64,000 nucleotides of DNA from Camillea tinctor (lineage: Eukaryota > Ascomycota > Sordariomycetes > Xylariales > Xylariaceae): the NCBI GenBank assembly GCA_022578605.1, contig MU394061.1, positions 434,001 through 498,000 on the forward strand, read 5' to 3'. The notes under the pieces are model-generated. The model ran no database searches. It was given only the letters and a program-made list of their open reading frames with translations, and was not told the origin of the DNA. The translations under genes and the position numbers were made by a program. Position 1 is the first letter of the stretch. Every line of letters begins with the position of its first letter. This document shows positions 47,216-58,557 of the stretch, in pieces.

Positions 47216-50200
47216 ATTCGATTATTCTGACGATGTTCGTGACATGTATTAGACGCGAATTTCCAACACTGGATTCAATGAACGCTTGGGTATGAAGTAT
47301 CGCGAACAGTGAAGCCGGGGAAGTGGGTGGGGTTTATTCAATTATAAATAGTTCAGATCTATGCCAGGCTGTTGAGTCCACAGGGAGGCTATGTATTAAT
47401 GAAAATGCTCAAGGTCGAATGAGTTGATAAGTAATATTAGATAGATGGTTGACCCAGAGCCTATCAATTCCCTCCCCTTGACCCTCACTGAGACGTGTAA
47501 ACAGTTATCTAGTCGGCAACTGCGCGTAAGTCGGACGAAATACCCTCCGTGACAAACAAGATTGGCTCTGGAACAACGGAATTCATGTACAAAATTCACG
47601 AGATTGACCCAGTTTAAAGGCTATGTGAGTTGCGATGTTGTATGGAATAGAAGGGCATAAAAATATCGCAGCCTGCAGGCGCAGCGTCTTGCTGTGACTA
47701 AATGATAGGATAAGAATGGCCCGAAATCGATGCGGACTGGGGCTTCTATAACGCAATGCGCCATTCATCCATCATGCACGGCATCACCATACGAAATGGA
47801 AAATCAATGGGCCTCTACATTTTTTTTATCTAGCTACTGAGTGGTTATGAATTAATTCGCTGACCAGGGTAGATTTACGTAAGTAATTCTTGTTAAGGAA
47901 TAACTGAGATCCTCTAGATTGGATCTTTTGTGGTGGGCCTGAGTAGATTTAAAAATTAAAATGGAAAAAGTAGAAATGATAAATGAGTGAACAGATATGT
48001 ACTGCATATGAGTTCTGTATGTGGTTGAAAGCCACTGGCCTCTATTATTGGGTTCCACACCAAAGATTCTAAATGGTTAGCGATCAATGCTATTCTACTA
48101 GATTTGTTAAGAATTGAAGCGTTTTCCTGCGAAAGAATCACCGTCAACATCTTCATACAGTTACATCGTAACCCAGAAGTATTTGACTCTCTCTTAAATA
48201 ATTTCAGGGAATGGCAGACATCAAGTCCCTTGTTATCAGTTCTCCCAATCCATTTGAGAGCTGTTAATATAAAAGAAAAGTCGGCATCCACGACATGTTA
48301 CAAGTACTCCTAATTTGAGGAGAGACGTGCAGACGTGCAGACGTGTTCATGTGATCGGCTTTCAAAAATAGTGCAATGGGAAACCAGTCAATAATTTACA
48401 CAGCCCTGTAAGCAATGCCATTGCTGTTCCACGACCGACTCTAACTACTTGTAATGTCTTACGTTATATCAAGGAATATCCTCGGGATTCCTTTAGTGAT
48501 ATGAAGTACTGTTATTAAGATAACTTGAATTTTACTACTTACACCCACCTAGTATGAGTGCAAAACACTATACCTACATTATGCAACAGGTTAAGAGATT
48601 ATCAGATCCGGAACATGGAACAACTGCAGCCATCATCGGCAGAAAGCTGCAAGCCCTTAACCTAGTGGCAGTAAGACCATTGCTTCTTAAATGTATGCAC
48701 ACTGGGGGCGTTGCCATACCGGGGCATCCTATCATTCATCCTAAGTTGACTTTGGTGAGATGATCGCCAGATGGGTTACAAAACACATGTTTGATCGATC
48801 AGAGCGGATATGCTCTTTAATATCATTGGCTGGCCTTAAACATATGGTGTCATAATGGGTAAATAGCTATAGGGTAAATGGTATGTACCCAGGAAAACAA
48901 GCGACTATCTTAGTAAGTATGGTGTGAAGTTCTTTAGTTCCCTGCAACACGAGGAATTTTGAAGTGGAACGTTATTAAGTCCGAAGATGAGTTTTTGGCT
49001 ATAGTTCATGCAATTCTCTTGGCCATGCCAAATAAAATCTCTGAAGTTGATAAACACAGAAGCAGATTATATAGAAACACCTGACCCTTCACATATGAGT
49101 CCATCTACGGCTTTTCTGTTTCCCGATAACCCCCCTAATAACCACTTTTGGTATTATAGGCCTTAGTTAGTTAGCTCTTGTTCTATTCACAGATATAAAT
49201 CGACTTTCCTATTGGAATCATGTAAATATGGTATTACGTCATTGGGTATTTCTGTTTTATACCACAGTGTTTGATATTCCAAGAACAGAAGCCCTTAACG
49301 TATCTCTTAAGAACATGATCAAGATCGGTTTACTAGTAATTGCCTAGTAAGAACGGGTATGCACATTAAGGGATAATAATGCGGAGTACTGGGCAAAGTA
49401 AGAATTAAAGGGAACTCACATACCGCGCCCTCACCCCCCTACAAAATTTGACCTTAACAGTTTAATGTTGCTCAAGAGATCAAGATGCTTTCTTACTCGG
49501 GTTCAATGGATAGAGTGCATGATGAATCTATGAACACCAAAATAACCGGTGTTCCATTCGAATATATGCATGTAACTCAATAATCTCTTTGGATCCTCCT
49601 ATGCAGTATGTATAGCAATTGGCATGTGATGTTTTTATTTATTGGCGTGCTTTCAGTTGTGTATCTTTCAGGATGACTGCGTAGAGGCGTATGCCCTTCA
49701 TCGGTGGGTTCTAGCAAATATGAAAGTTGACACACATTCGTTAATATAACATATTAAAATAAAATAAAATAAAATAATGTGCCTGTTATCTAGTCTGAAG
49801 AGCCCCAAGATGGTAGTTTATTTCCCAAAAATAATAATAAATAAACGTATACCTGGGTTCCCATGCTAATATGAGGAATGGCATAGGAACAACCAATTGA
49901 AATAGATTTGAGGCTATCAACAGTTTCCAGGTGTTACCATAAGTTCTTTCGATGCCTATATAAATGTAAAGGGAGTGGGGCGCTTCAAGGATTACGATGT
50001 GGCTGGATACACAAAGAAGTTTATCGACCGGCGTGGGAAGGTACATCATCAAGACTTCGGGAATAGAGCTATCCCGTGCATTAGCCCTGGTAATGAACAC
50101 AGCATCAAGTTTCTGCTGTCTCATGTCTAAAAATGTGTCAGGGTTTAGCTTGGCCGCGTTCCATCCGGGAGCGTTGATTTTCAATGTCGTACTTTTGGCT

Positions 50201-51716
50201 TTCCATAGCTTTCTGTGATACTGGTCAAAACCTGGTCAATCATTGGGACGACACGAGCAAGAAACAGCCGCACTCTCTCTCAATATCGTGACCTAGGCCT
50301 TCACCTCTGTCATTGGATCGATCAAATCTACAACATATTATAACAAAGGACCTAGTCAGAATTTAAGTAATCGTGATGTTGTCATTGCGGGGAACTTGGA
50401 ATTACAAATACATATGTCGCCGTTACATATACATGGAAGCACTTTTTTGATTCATGTAGATCTAAAATATCACTCCTGCCATAGAGTACGCAGCATAACA
50501 TTTTTCTTCTTCATATGTCGCGTACTATATATGAGCTAATTGCCGAACGGCAATTAGCGTTCGCTTTTGCCATATGATATCATATATCTTGTATCTTTAA
50601 CTAGTTTTGTCTTATACGCCGCACAATATTCTCAATATGATAACAATATAACTACATTTGTATACACTCCTCGCGTAATATGTACATAAAATATAAAAAG
50701 AGAAGAGTGTCTAAACTTCGTCGCCACTGATATAAATCCTCAGTAAAAATCAATCTATTGTTCTATACTTCAACTTATTCCTTAGTTGCTTAAAATATTC
50801 CTTCTAGAGTCAAACCCCGTACTTGACTTGTAATTATATTCTGGCCTTGAGACCAAGTATATTTTCGAGTATGGAAATTAGTATGTTGCTATTTGTGAAA
50901 CTCTACAAATTCCAGGTTTGGCTGTCACTGGATGCCACCTATTGGACGCACCTCAACGGCCAAGAATAGGCGAAATTAAGCACATTGAATTATATTTCCA
51001 CGCCTCGGGGAATGCCCTAGCCACCGAAATCTAAGATGACAACAGCACCTAAGGCAGATATGTTCAGAAACCGTTAGATACGATTAGTTCCACGACACAC
51101 GGAAGATCCAGGCACGTTCTGTTTGACTATAATTAAGTATCAATCGTCGATCGAATGCTTTAGTCAAATCAACATTGTAAACCTTGTTTTGCCGGCGTGC
51201 TTAAATTGGTATGCCGCAGGCGTTTAACGTTTTTTAAAAGCAGCCATCTAGCTATCTTATAAATCATATTCGATCATATCTTCTGAATAAGGAAATAATA
51301 CGTTAATTTTGCATAAACGATCGAGCTAGCAACTATTATGAGATGCAAGGATGACGCAACTAGGCCTCAGTATGTGGTCTCACATTTAAGAGACTTGGTG
51401 AGCTTAATCGTAAGTGTAGGTTCGATTCCTATGAGCGCCATTGGTATCTTACTATTAGCTCATCTAATAGATGACATGGGGGCACATCAAGTGAGAACTT
51501 CAATATTAAAGTAACCTTAGCCTACACCATATCTAAGCTATTTCCCGGGGTAATAGAAGGCTGTCCGATGTTTCTTATACCATTTAAAACCCCCCATCAT
51601 ATTTCTATTATCCAACGAGTTTGCTTTTAAGCACTGAAAGTCTCTCAGCACTAAATATACCTCTCATTGTATCAGAGCCCCTTGAATGACAGCAGGTTTT
51701 AATAAGACCGGGAACT
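47216..51716. other. 4.5-kb AT-rich gene-poor stretch
   Basis: No intact gene supported. On the minus strand 49786-50225 reads as coding-like (KINAPGWNAAKLNPDTF, then TFLDMRQQKLDAVFITRAN) but starts from TTG and meets frame changes upstream, so it may be a gene fragment of unrecognised type. (aaaat)n at 49757-49778. Confidence 0.4.
51350..51440 (+). pseudogene. tRNA-like remnant (3' half clear)
   Basis: The T arm gtagg-ttcgatt-cctat and a 3' acceptor strand gagcgcc-a are intact, and gtctc/gagac could form an anticodon stem around a loop with TAA (Leu-like). The matching 5' acceptor ggcgctc is missing, so it is not a functional tRNA. Either a decayed gene or part of a tRNA-derived SINE. Confidence 0.35.
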
Positions 51717-53016
51717 ATGTTTGGTACTATCAGATATAATAATTCTACCAAGGACTACGAGCACATTGAACTGAGCAAAGCGGATGGGGTCGAAGCCCGA
51801 GGCTACACCTCGTTAGCATGTAGTGCCTGTCGTTCTCGGAAGGTACGTTAACTATTCAGGCACTCTATAGAGCTTGGTGTCATCAAAATAACTGAGAAAC
51901 ACACTGTTCAATACTGTACTTACCCTTAATTAGTTGAAATGCAGCGGAGAACACAACGGCTGTGATAGGTGCAAAGCGAGCTCTATTGATTGTGTCTATT
52001 CGAAGACGCCCCTGAATGCCAGAAGACGACACCGGGTATCCTCAATTACATCTACAACGTCTTCTTCCCCCGACTCGTCCCCTGTTAATACACCCAGACG
52101 ACGCAAATCACGACGACAATCCACGAAACCTCAATCACCGGCAGGAGCAAAACAAGAATGTGCTCCTAGGTCTTCCATTACTGCGTCTCATATGATTTCT
52201 GTAGATAGGCTCGAGGAGGGAGAGAACTCTCGAGACCTTTCACGGCAGATATCTAATGTCGATTCACCTATGTCATCTATGGTGGAACCGATGGGCCTCG
52301 AAGCAGACATGGATATGCTAGGAGAGATATCAAATTTCGGGCCAGATTTTACGAATTGGACACTATCGCCCTCCCAACTGGGATCAACTTCAACAATCTG
52401 GGATACCGAGTGTTCTGAGCCTTGGATGGATATCTTCACTGACACGTCACCAAGGTCATCAACCGATTCGTTTGATCGATCGTGTTCTACGACTTATAAT
52501 GACAATAGTGTCAAAGGTCTGACTAATTGCCAGTGCTTTGATAACATGACACAGCTCATAAAGGTTGTAGGCGTACAGGAACCAAACAAGGATGTCGATA
52601 TGCTCCTTCAGTTTCTAGGAGAGGCGATAAAGACGAGCGAGGATGTTCTGGATTGCCATAGTTGCCAGTTCTGTATTAGCAACAACATGCTACTCGCCGT
52701 GATTGTGCAACATCTCGGTGCTGTTGCTGATACAATTACGGCTCAGCTATTACACGTTGATGGACAACAAATGGGGACCGTCCCAAAGCTGAGAAGTTCT
52801 ACCTGTTTGGGCTGTTCCAAGATAAACGTCGCTTATATGAAACTTCAGATTCAATTCGAGACTGCTTCACAGCACTTGGCAGATCTAAGAACACTAACGA
52901 CTCGCATAAGCGGCAAAATAAAGTCAATAGCGGGACCTACAGAGATGCTAAAAGGGGCTGAGCGTGGCGTTTTGCATTCACTTTCCATAATCCAAGAAGC
53001 AATGATTTATTCATAG
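51717..53016 (+). CDS. Zn2Cys6 transcription factor with AflR-like C-terminal region (402 aa)
   Basis: Two exons: 51717-51842 and 51934-53016, with a 91-bp intron (GTACGT...ATTAG) that splits the zinc cluster after RSRK. Joined, the cysteines are C35, C38, C45, C52, C55 and C62, the exact CX2CX6CX6CX2CX6C spacing of Gal4-type DNA-binding domains, followed by a basic linker (NARRRHR). The C-terminal half has the cysteine-paired pattern CQCF...LDCHSCQFC...CLGCSK typical of AflR-like regulators of secondary-metabolite clusters. No biosynthetic core gene is in the window. It is convergent with the endoglucanase gene. A nuclear regulator with unknown target. Confidence 0.85.
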
Positions 53017-53494
53017 GAGAAGCATTATAGGAGGATTTACAAAAGAAAAGTATGGCCATCAACAAGACTTACAGACGAAGATGTCGCCCCAAAGGCAAAG
53101 GCAACCGAACGGCACTGCCAGTACAGGAAAAATATCAACACTAGCGGGATTTTTGCATGCTAAGCATTCCTTACCTGTTAACAAGGCCAAATAATAGCTT
53201 GGTCGCTATCATTAGATCAATAAAAAACCACCAGATTGCAAGATTATTCTAAGTTTTGGCGTAATGACATATGCCAATTGCCAAAAGGCAATTAGCTCTT
53301 GTATAGTCAGTGACATAAGTTTCATACTAGCGAACACATCTGCTAAATTATTCTACATGACGTGAATCTCTTGTCAAAGCTGTTAACATACCCAAGACGC
53401 TCATAATTCTAGCATTATTTCATGAGATTGTGATACATTATTTAGATTAGGATGTTACTAAACCCCTCCAGGAGGTAGTCCTTCACTGTTGTAA
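53017..53494. other. Convergent intergenic spacer
   Basis: Holds both 3' regions and the hairpin end gccaattgccaaaaggcaat near 53273-53296. Confidence 0.5.
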
Positions 53495-55107
53495 CTAAAG
53501 TACGAGAAACATGAGCACTACAAGCGCTGTCAGTGTCTCTAGGGTTGTCCCTGTTGCTAGCTTTGTGGATGCCGCCACAGGCACGGAGCTAGCAGCAGTG
53601 CTTGAACCGGCCGGGGATGCCCCCTGGCTCGCCGTCGAAGTAGAGTTCCTCGAGTTGGAGCTGGTTGTGGTGCCCGACGCCGTCGAGTTCGATGCGGCAT
53701 TCCTGGTCCCTACTACACATTGTGTAACCGTCTCTTGATCGGTGAAGTTACCCGGTGAGCCCTTGGGCGTCATGGTCAAATTGTAGTCTAGGGGTGAGAA
53801 GCCGCCGGCGGCCCACGCTGTATATCCCATGAATGCATCGGGGTTCTCGTTTATGAAGGTAAGACTGCTACGTAAGTTGGTGAGGCACTGCGTATCAAGT
53901 TTCGTTAGCTCTCGTCCAGTCCTAGCTTCTCTATACGTGGAACGCATATGTGGCGTACCGATGTCGTATTGCCACCTCCAATTTCACCGAGGAGCGCCTT
54001 TCTCCCGCTCTTGACTAGGAATTGGGCTAGCGGCATAAAGCCATCTTGGACGTGGTCGGTGACGCATTCTAGAGCAGTTCCACTCCCATCGGCGTCAAGG
54101 TACTGGTGAACCTCGAATACCAGGTTGGTAATGGAACCATCTGGGTTAGTAATTCGACTTAAGTTTCCAGCGGAACCGTTATCGACGAAGCTTGATGCAT
54201 GTGTGAACTCCGTCCCTGGCAGTAATATCGTCTGTGTCGTGGCGCCAGCTCTACGGATAGCTGTCACGGCAACCTGGACGGTGTCTGCCCATGTCAATAG
54301 GTTTGGGAGGTCATGGGGCTCGTTCATAATACCAAATATTACTTTCGTCTCATTTCGGTACTAGACGGAATTTATAAAAGTGTTATTATAGCCCTGTGTA
54401 TTCACCTAAACCGAGGGGAGGGGGGGAGAGGGGGCTCTACCATGGAGGCTATCTGAGACCAGAGCATACCGAACTGCGCATTAGTCGGTCCTCCTTGGCC
54501 AATTACTTGTCCCTCAAAGCGGGCATAGTTATGGATGTCAATAATACAGGACGAACCCGTGTCTAGACATGCTCTAACAAGCTGATTATACTGTGCCGTG
54601 TTCGTTTGGTCTAGCGTTCCGTTCGAAGCCCGGCCAGTTACCGTAGTTGACGAACCATTGAGGCTTCGACTATTGATAAGGAACTGCCACGTAACAGCTA
54701 GATGAAACAAGGTGAGTATTCCTATTTTAGTAGAAATTATGATAGCGGTTTAAATCCATTCTGGACTTACGTAGTCTGAAGGTGTTGAGCCCATCATTTT
54801 GAACGAAGTGCTGCATTTGAGCTATCCCATCGCTGCGTCCATTTCCCAATGCAGCGACTGGGCCGAAGGAGTTGCTTATGTTTTGCGCCCCCTTTTCATG
54901 TGTAAGTTATTTGGTACTCTCAGTCTTAGCAGAGATAATCCTACCTGGATATCTGACCCAAAGTCAAATCCAGCGATGTTGAGCCCCTAGGTAATTATTA
55001 ATTAGTAACTGTGAAAGTACGATGCATCATCTCTAGGCACGTACTGCGAAAGGTGATCTTGCAAAAACCCCAGTGATGGTGCAAGCGAATAGCAATGGAA
55101 ACTTCAT
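53495..55107 (-). CDS. GPI-anchored endo-beta-1,4-glucanase, GH5 (425 aa)
   Basis: Six exons: 55045-55107, 54945-54986, 54771-54891, 54441-54697, 53959-54360 and 53495-53887; introns are 53-80 bp and all phases close. The signal peptide MKFPLLFACTITGVFA is followed directly by GLNIAGFDFGSDIQ, the signature start of the GH5_5 endoglucanases. QMQHFVQNDGLNTFRLPV and IDIHNYAR follow, then the acid/base Glu175 (GIMNEPHD) and the nucleophile Glu287 (LLGEIGGGN). The last ~65 residues are Ser/Thr/Ala-rich, ending in a hydrophobic stretch (ALVVLMFLVL), as for a GPI anchor. It should cleave cellulose or mixed-linkage glucan at the cell surface. No carbohydrate-binding module. Confidence 0.88.
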
Positions 55108-57028
55108 TTTCAGAGCAAGCTAGTAGTTGAGGTATATCGTCGTAAAAATCATTTCTCGTCAAGAGGATATAGTACATTCAAATGGCAAAGACAGAAGAAG
55201 CTGTACCATGTTGGCGGGGGCCAAGGGGGAGTTAAGAGTGATTTGCATTAGACTCCATGAGATCCGACGCTCATGAACTGTTGCTCTCATCGGCAATCAT
55301 GGAGCCGCCAACTTCAGACGAAGATCTTGAAAATGGAGTCACAAACAATGCCAAAATAGGACCCAAACCCACACGAGACAAGGGGTCTGATCTACTCAAC
55401 CGTGTGCACAATGCCCTGCGATCTCAGTAACCGAAGAAAGAAATATGTGCATTAACTACAGCAACGTGCGATAGGCTAATATCTCGAGACAGTTCGAGTA
55501 GCAGGGTGGTCAACTTCGGCAACTTTTCGTCTGGTGTTTGATCAACAATATTGGTCGATCCTCCAACACATCAAGACTGTTGTTGAGCATCCTTCCCCAA
55601 CTTTTAATAAATTTGCCCTTCCATAACACACTTCAGGGCGTTTTCTGATTGGTATATCAATTAGATCGGGAATGACTTAATAATAATCCATGCGCGCAAT
55701 TCTAGTAGAACTCTAGTAGTATAGTGCGAATGGTTGAGACATCGCGAACCGTCCAAGAAAATATGTTCATGTATCGCGATAATAGGCAAAAATGTAGTAT
55801 GAGAGAAAAGGTAGATCAGATGGTCTGTCCCTCTAAGCTCTCAGAGATGGGAAAAAGAAGCTCCTTGTATATGGAGCTTCGCCCCATAGTTTCTAAAATT
55901 GCGCGCACTAACCCTTATAAATATTTCTATCACATAGAGGTGGCAGCTCCATATCACGTTTCTAAGCAGCAACGTATTGTATTCGATTTAGCTGTTGTTC
56001 AAATTCATCCTATACCAATTTTGCTATCATGCTATCCGTGGGTGATGTTAGGAAGTCATATTGTAGTCTATGTTAATACTGAACGGGGGATAGAGGAGAC
56101 CCCAACCCTCAGGTGTATAAGGCTGTGAGGAACTAGAGACTATAATCCCTAGTTTACGACACCCAACCATCATGTTATTTGATCGTAAAGAGATCATATG
56201 AATAAAAACTAAGTAAAGGGATGCATTGATCTCTATAAACTACGCGCCAACTGCGTGCGTAAAGAACGAAGAACTTAATACTAACTTCTAAAGCAACGCA
56301 ATCTATATACACAGAGCTATAGTTCCTAGTTCTCCTAGTCTCCACAACAATACGTAGTATTCTAGCCGGACGAGCTATAGTACGGACATTTTTATTGCAC
56401 TAGGACGAATAGATCCCCCGAATCCGACTTGGGGGTATGCTTTGTTAAACGATCATGGCATCAATGTCTTGCTAGCTCATGCCTTCTGCACGACATGCGG
56501 ACCATTTTCCTTGGTGATTTATAATACAATGTTGAGAAGGACTTATCTCGAACTATACACGTAATTTTATTTAGCGAATTTGTGCTTGGTGTCATAAACT
56601 GTATTGCAAAGTCTCCAGGCGGAAACTAAAGCATTCGTACGCAGATACGCCCCGGCTTTAGGAGACCAAAAATACCTATTTGGGAATATGTGGGAAAAGC
56701 ATCATCAAGTGCTTAATAATTAGATTCTCTCAGGAGCCACCACAGCACTATTTCCTAACCCCTCTGTTTATCGCCTCGGAACTGAAGAGAAAGGAACGGA
56801 ACGACGATTGCAGCTTGTCACATACGAAGTTGTACCAGGTGATGTGGATAGAGTCGCAGGATTACAAAGCTCATATATCTATAGAAGTGTATATAAATAC
56901 AGAAATTGCTCTGTTTTCGAGTCACAATTGGTTAAGCACCTCGCCAGCATCAATCAAGCTTCTCATACCTATAATAAATCTCGACCGATTATAACTTTAA
57001 GCCTCGCATTCCTATTCTCAAAGAAATC
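55108..57028. other. Divergent promoter region / gene-poor
   Basis: Lies between the divergent endoglucanase and reductase genes. An open frame at 55730-56128 has no motifs and shares ggtggcagctccat with 10447-10460, so it is probably transposon-derived. Confidence 0.4.
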
Positions 57029-58198
57029 ATGGCCACCTCTAAGCGCATCTTCATGACCGGAGCCAGCGGCTACATCGGCTTGCGGATCATCGCCTTCGCC
57101 CTCGAGGAAGGCTACACGGTCCACGGACTGTCCCGCAGCCCCTCCAGCGACGCCAAGCTCACCGCCCTGGGCGCTGTCCCCGTCCGCGGCGACCTCTCCT
57201 CCCACGACGTGCTGCGCCGCGAGAGTGCCGCTGCCGACGCCGTCAGTAAGTAATTTCCGGGTTTAATCATCCGCCCCCCTTTTCCCCCGGCACCAGACGC
57301 ATGAAACCCCCCCCCCCCACCCCCCTCCCCTCTCCCTCCACGACACAACAGCAAGGATTCAAAATCTAGTTTCCTCCAAAAAAATGGGACCCTGTCACTG
57401 ACTAGCACCCTCTCTACTCGTTTCCCTGCAGTCCACCTCGCCGACGCCTGGCTCGACAACATCAACGACATCCGCGGGTACGCGGCCGTGGTGGCGATCG
57501 ACGGGGCGGCCGTGGACGCGCTCGCGGCCGGGCTCGCGGGCACGCAGAAGCCGTTCCTCGTGACCTCGGCGACATCAATCGTGCAGCCGGACCCGCGCGG
57601 CGGGGAGACGGACGAGGAGGGGCCAGCGCGCGGGCCGGCGACGGCGTTCAACAACCGCGTCGCGTGCGAGGGGCACGCGCTGGGGCTCGCGGCGCAGGGG
57701 ATCCAGGTGTGCGCGGTGCGGCTGCCGCCGTACGTGTACGGGGGGGGCAGCAGCTGGACGAAGATGTTCATGGGGGTGTTTGCGGGGCTGGGGGAGGCGC
57801 TGTACGCGGGCGCGGGCGCGACGTGCGTGACCACCGTGCACGTGGACGATGCGGCCAGGCTGTATCTGCTCCTGCTCGCGAAGGCGAACACGGGCGTGTG
57901 GAAGGCCGGCGAGGTGTTCAATGCGACGGCGCGGACGGATCGGACGGGGCGCGAGCTCGTGGAGGCGATGGCGGAGGCGCTGGGGGTGCCGGCTCGCTCG
58001 GTGTCGTTCGAGGAGCTGGCGGAGAAGGGCGGGGAGACGCTCGCGAAATTCATGACGGTCGAGGATCGCTCGAATAGCGCTAAGGCGATGAGGGTCCTGG
58101 GGTGGCAGCCGAGGGAAATCGATATTTTGGAGGATATCAAGACGGGTTCATACCAGGCGGTTGCGAAGGAATTGATGGAGGCTGCTGCGAAGAAATAA
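57029..58198 (+). CDS. NAD(P)-binding epimerase/dehydratase-type SDR (327 aa)
   Basis: Two exons: 57029-57245 and 57432-58198, with a 186-bp intron (GTAAGT...CTGCAG; carries a C run near 57308). The Rossmann motif TGASGYIG (Gly11, Gly14, Gly17) opens the protein. Then come HLADAW, VTSATSIVQPDP, VRLPPYVYGGG and VHVDDAARLYLL, as in atypical/extended SDRs of the NAD-dependent epimerase family. No classical YxxxK is seen; FNNRVACEG takes its place, as in related fungal proteins. Substrate unknown. Exon 2 is extremely GC-rich with G/C-ending codons, unlike its AT-rich surroundings, which creates long antisense shadows. Convergent with the neighbouring regulator, 360 bp away. Confidence 0.85.
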
Positions 58199-58557
58199 AA
58201 GGCACTTAAATTGGGAAGCTGTCTGTGTAAATTAAAACTTCACATATCCATGGATCGATTACTTGTATTAAAAAGGTTTACCCCTATTTATCGCTATTAC
58301 GGGTTTTGTGAAGAAGTTGCTAACACAAGACTTCAATACCCATGGGTCTTTTTTTTTCAAGACCATGTTGTTCTAGGTTCATGGTAATGAAAATTCATGA
58401 TGCGGGAATGGACAGTCTACTTAAACGCCATGAATCCATCAAAAAGGAATAGATATATAGAGTTATTGCTTATTTGTTGGGTATATATTGACTATCCAAT
58501 CGACTATAAATCAAGTTTGTAACTCGTGTCGGGCATTATACGTTCTTAATTACAATT
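58199..58557. other. Convergent spacer
   Basis: AT-rich 3' regions of the reductase and regulator genes; no ORF of note. Confidence 0.5.

Larger units (their letters stand above)
50525..53306. mobile_element. 2.8-kb segment with inverted hairpin ends around a regulator gene
   Basis: The left end reads ctatatatgagctaattgcc, then gaac, then ggcaattagc. The right end, read inward on the minus strand, is ctatacaagagctaattgcc, then tttt, then ggcaatt. Each end is thus a perfect or near-perfect hairpin and the two are inverted to each other, each followed inward by catatg. This looks like the terminal structure of a transposon, here enclosing a Zn2Cys6 gene and a tRNA-like remnant. No transposase or clear target duplication is seen. 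A third copy lies at 10544. Confidence 0.4.

Noticed and set aside
55730..56128. ~133-codon ORF upstream of the SDR
   Set aside because: No motifs; short match to a repeat near 10.45 kb suggests transposon debris.
57112..58140. 342-codon antisense ORF over the SDR
   Set aside because: A shadow of the GC-rich exon on the other strand. It crosses the real intron and has no protein motif.
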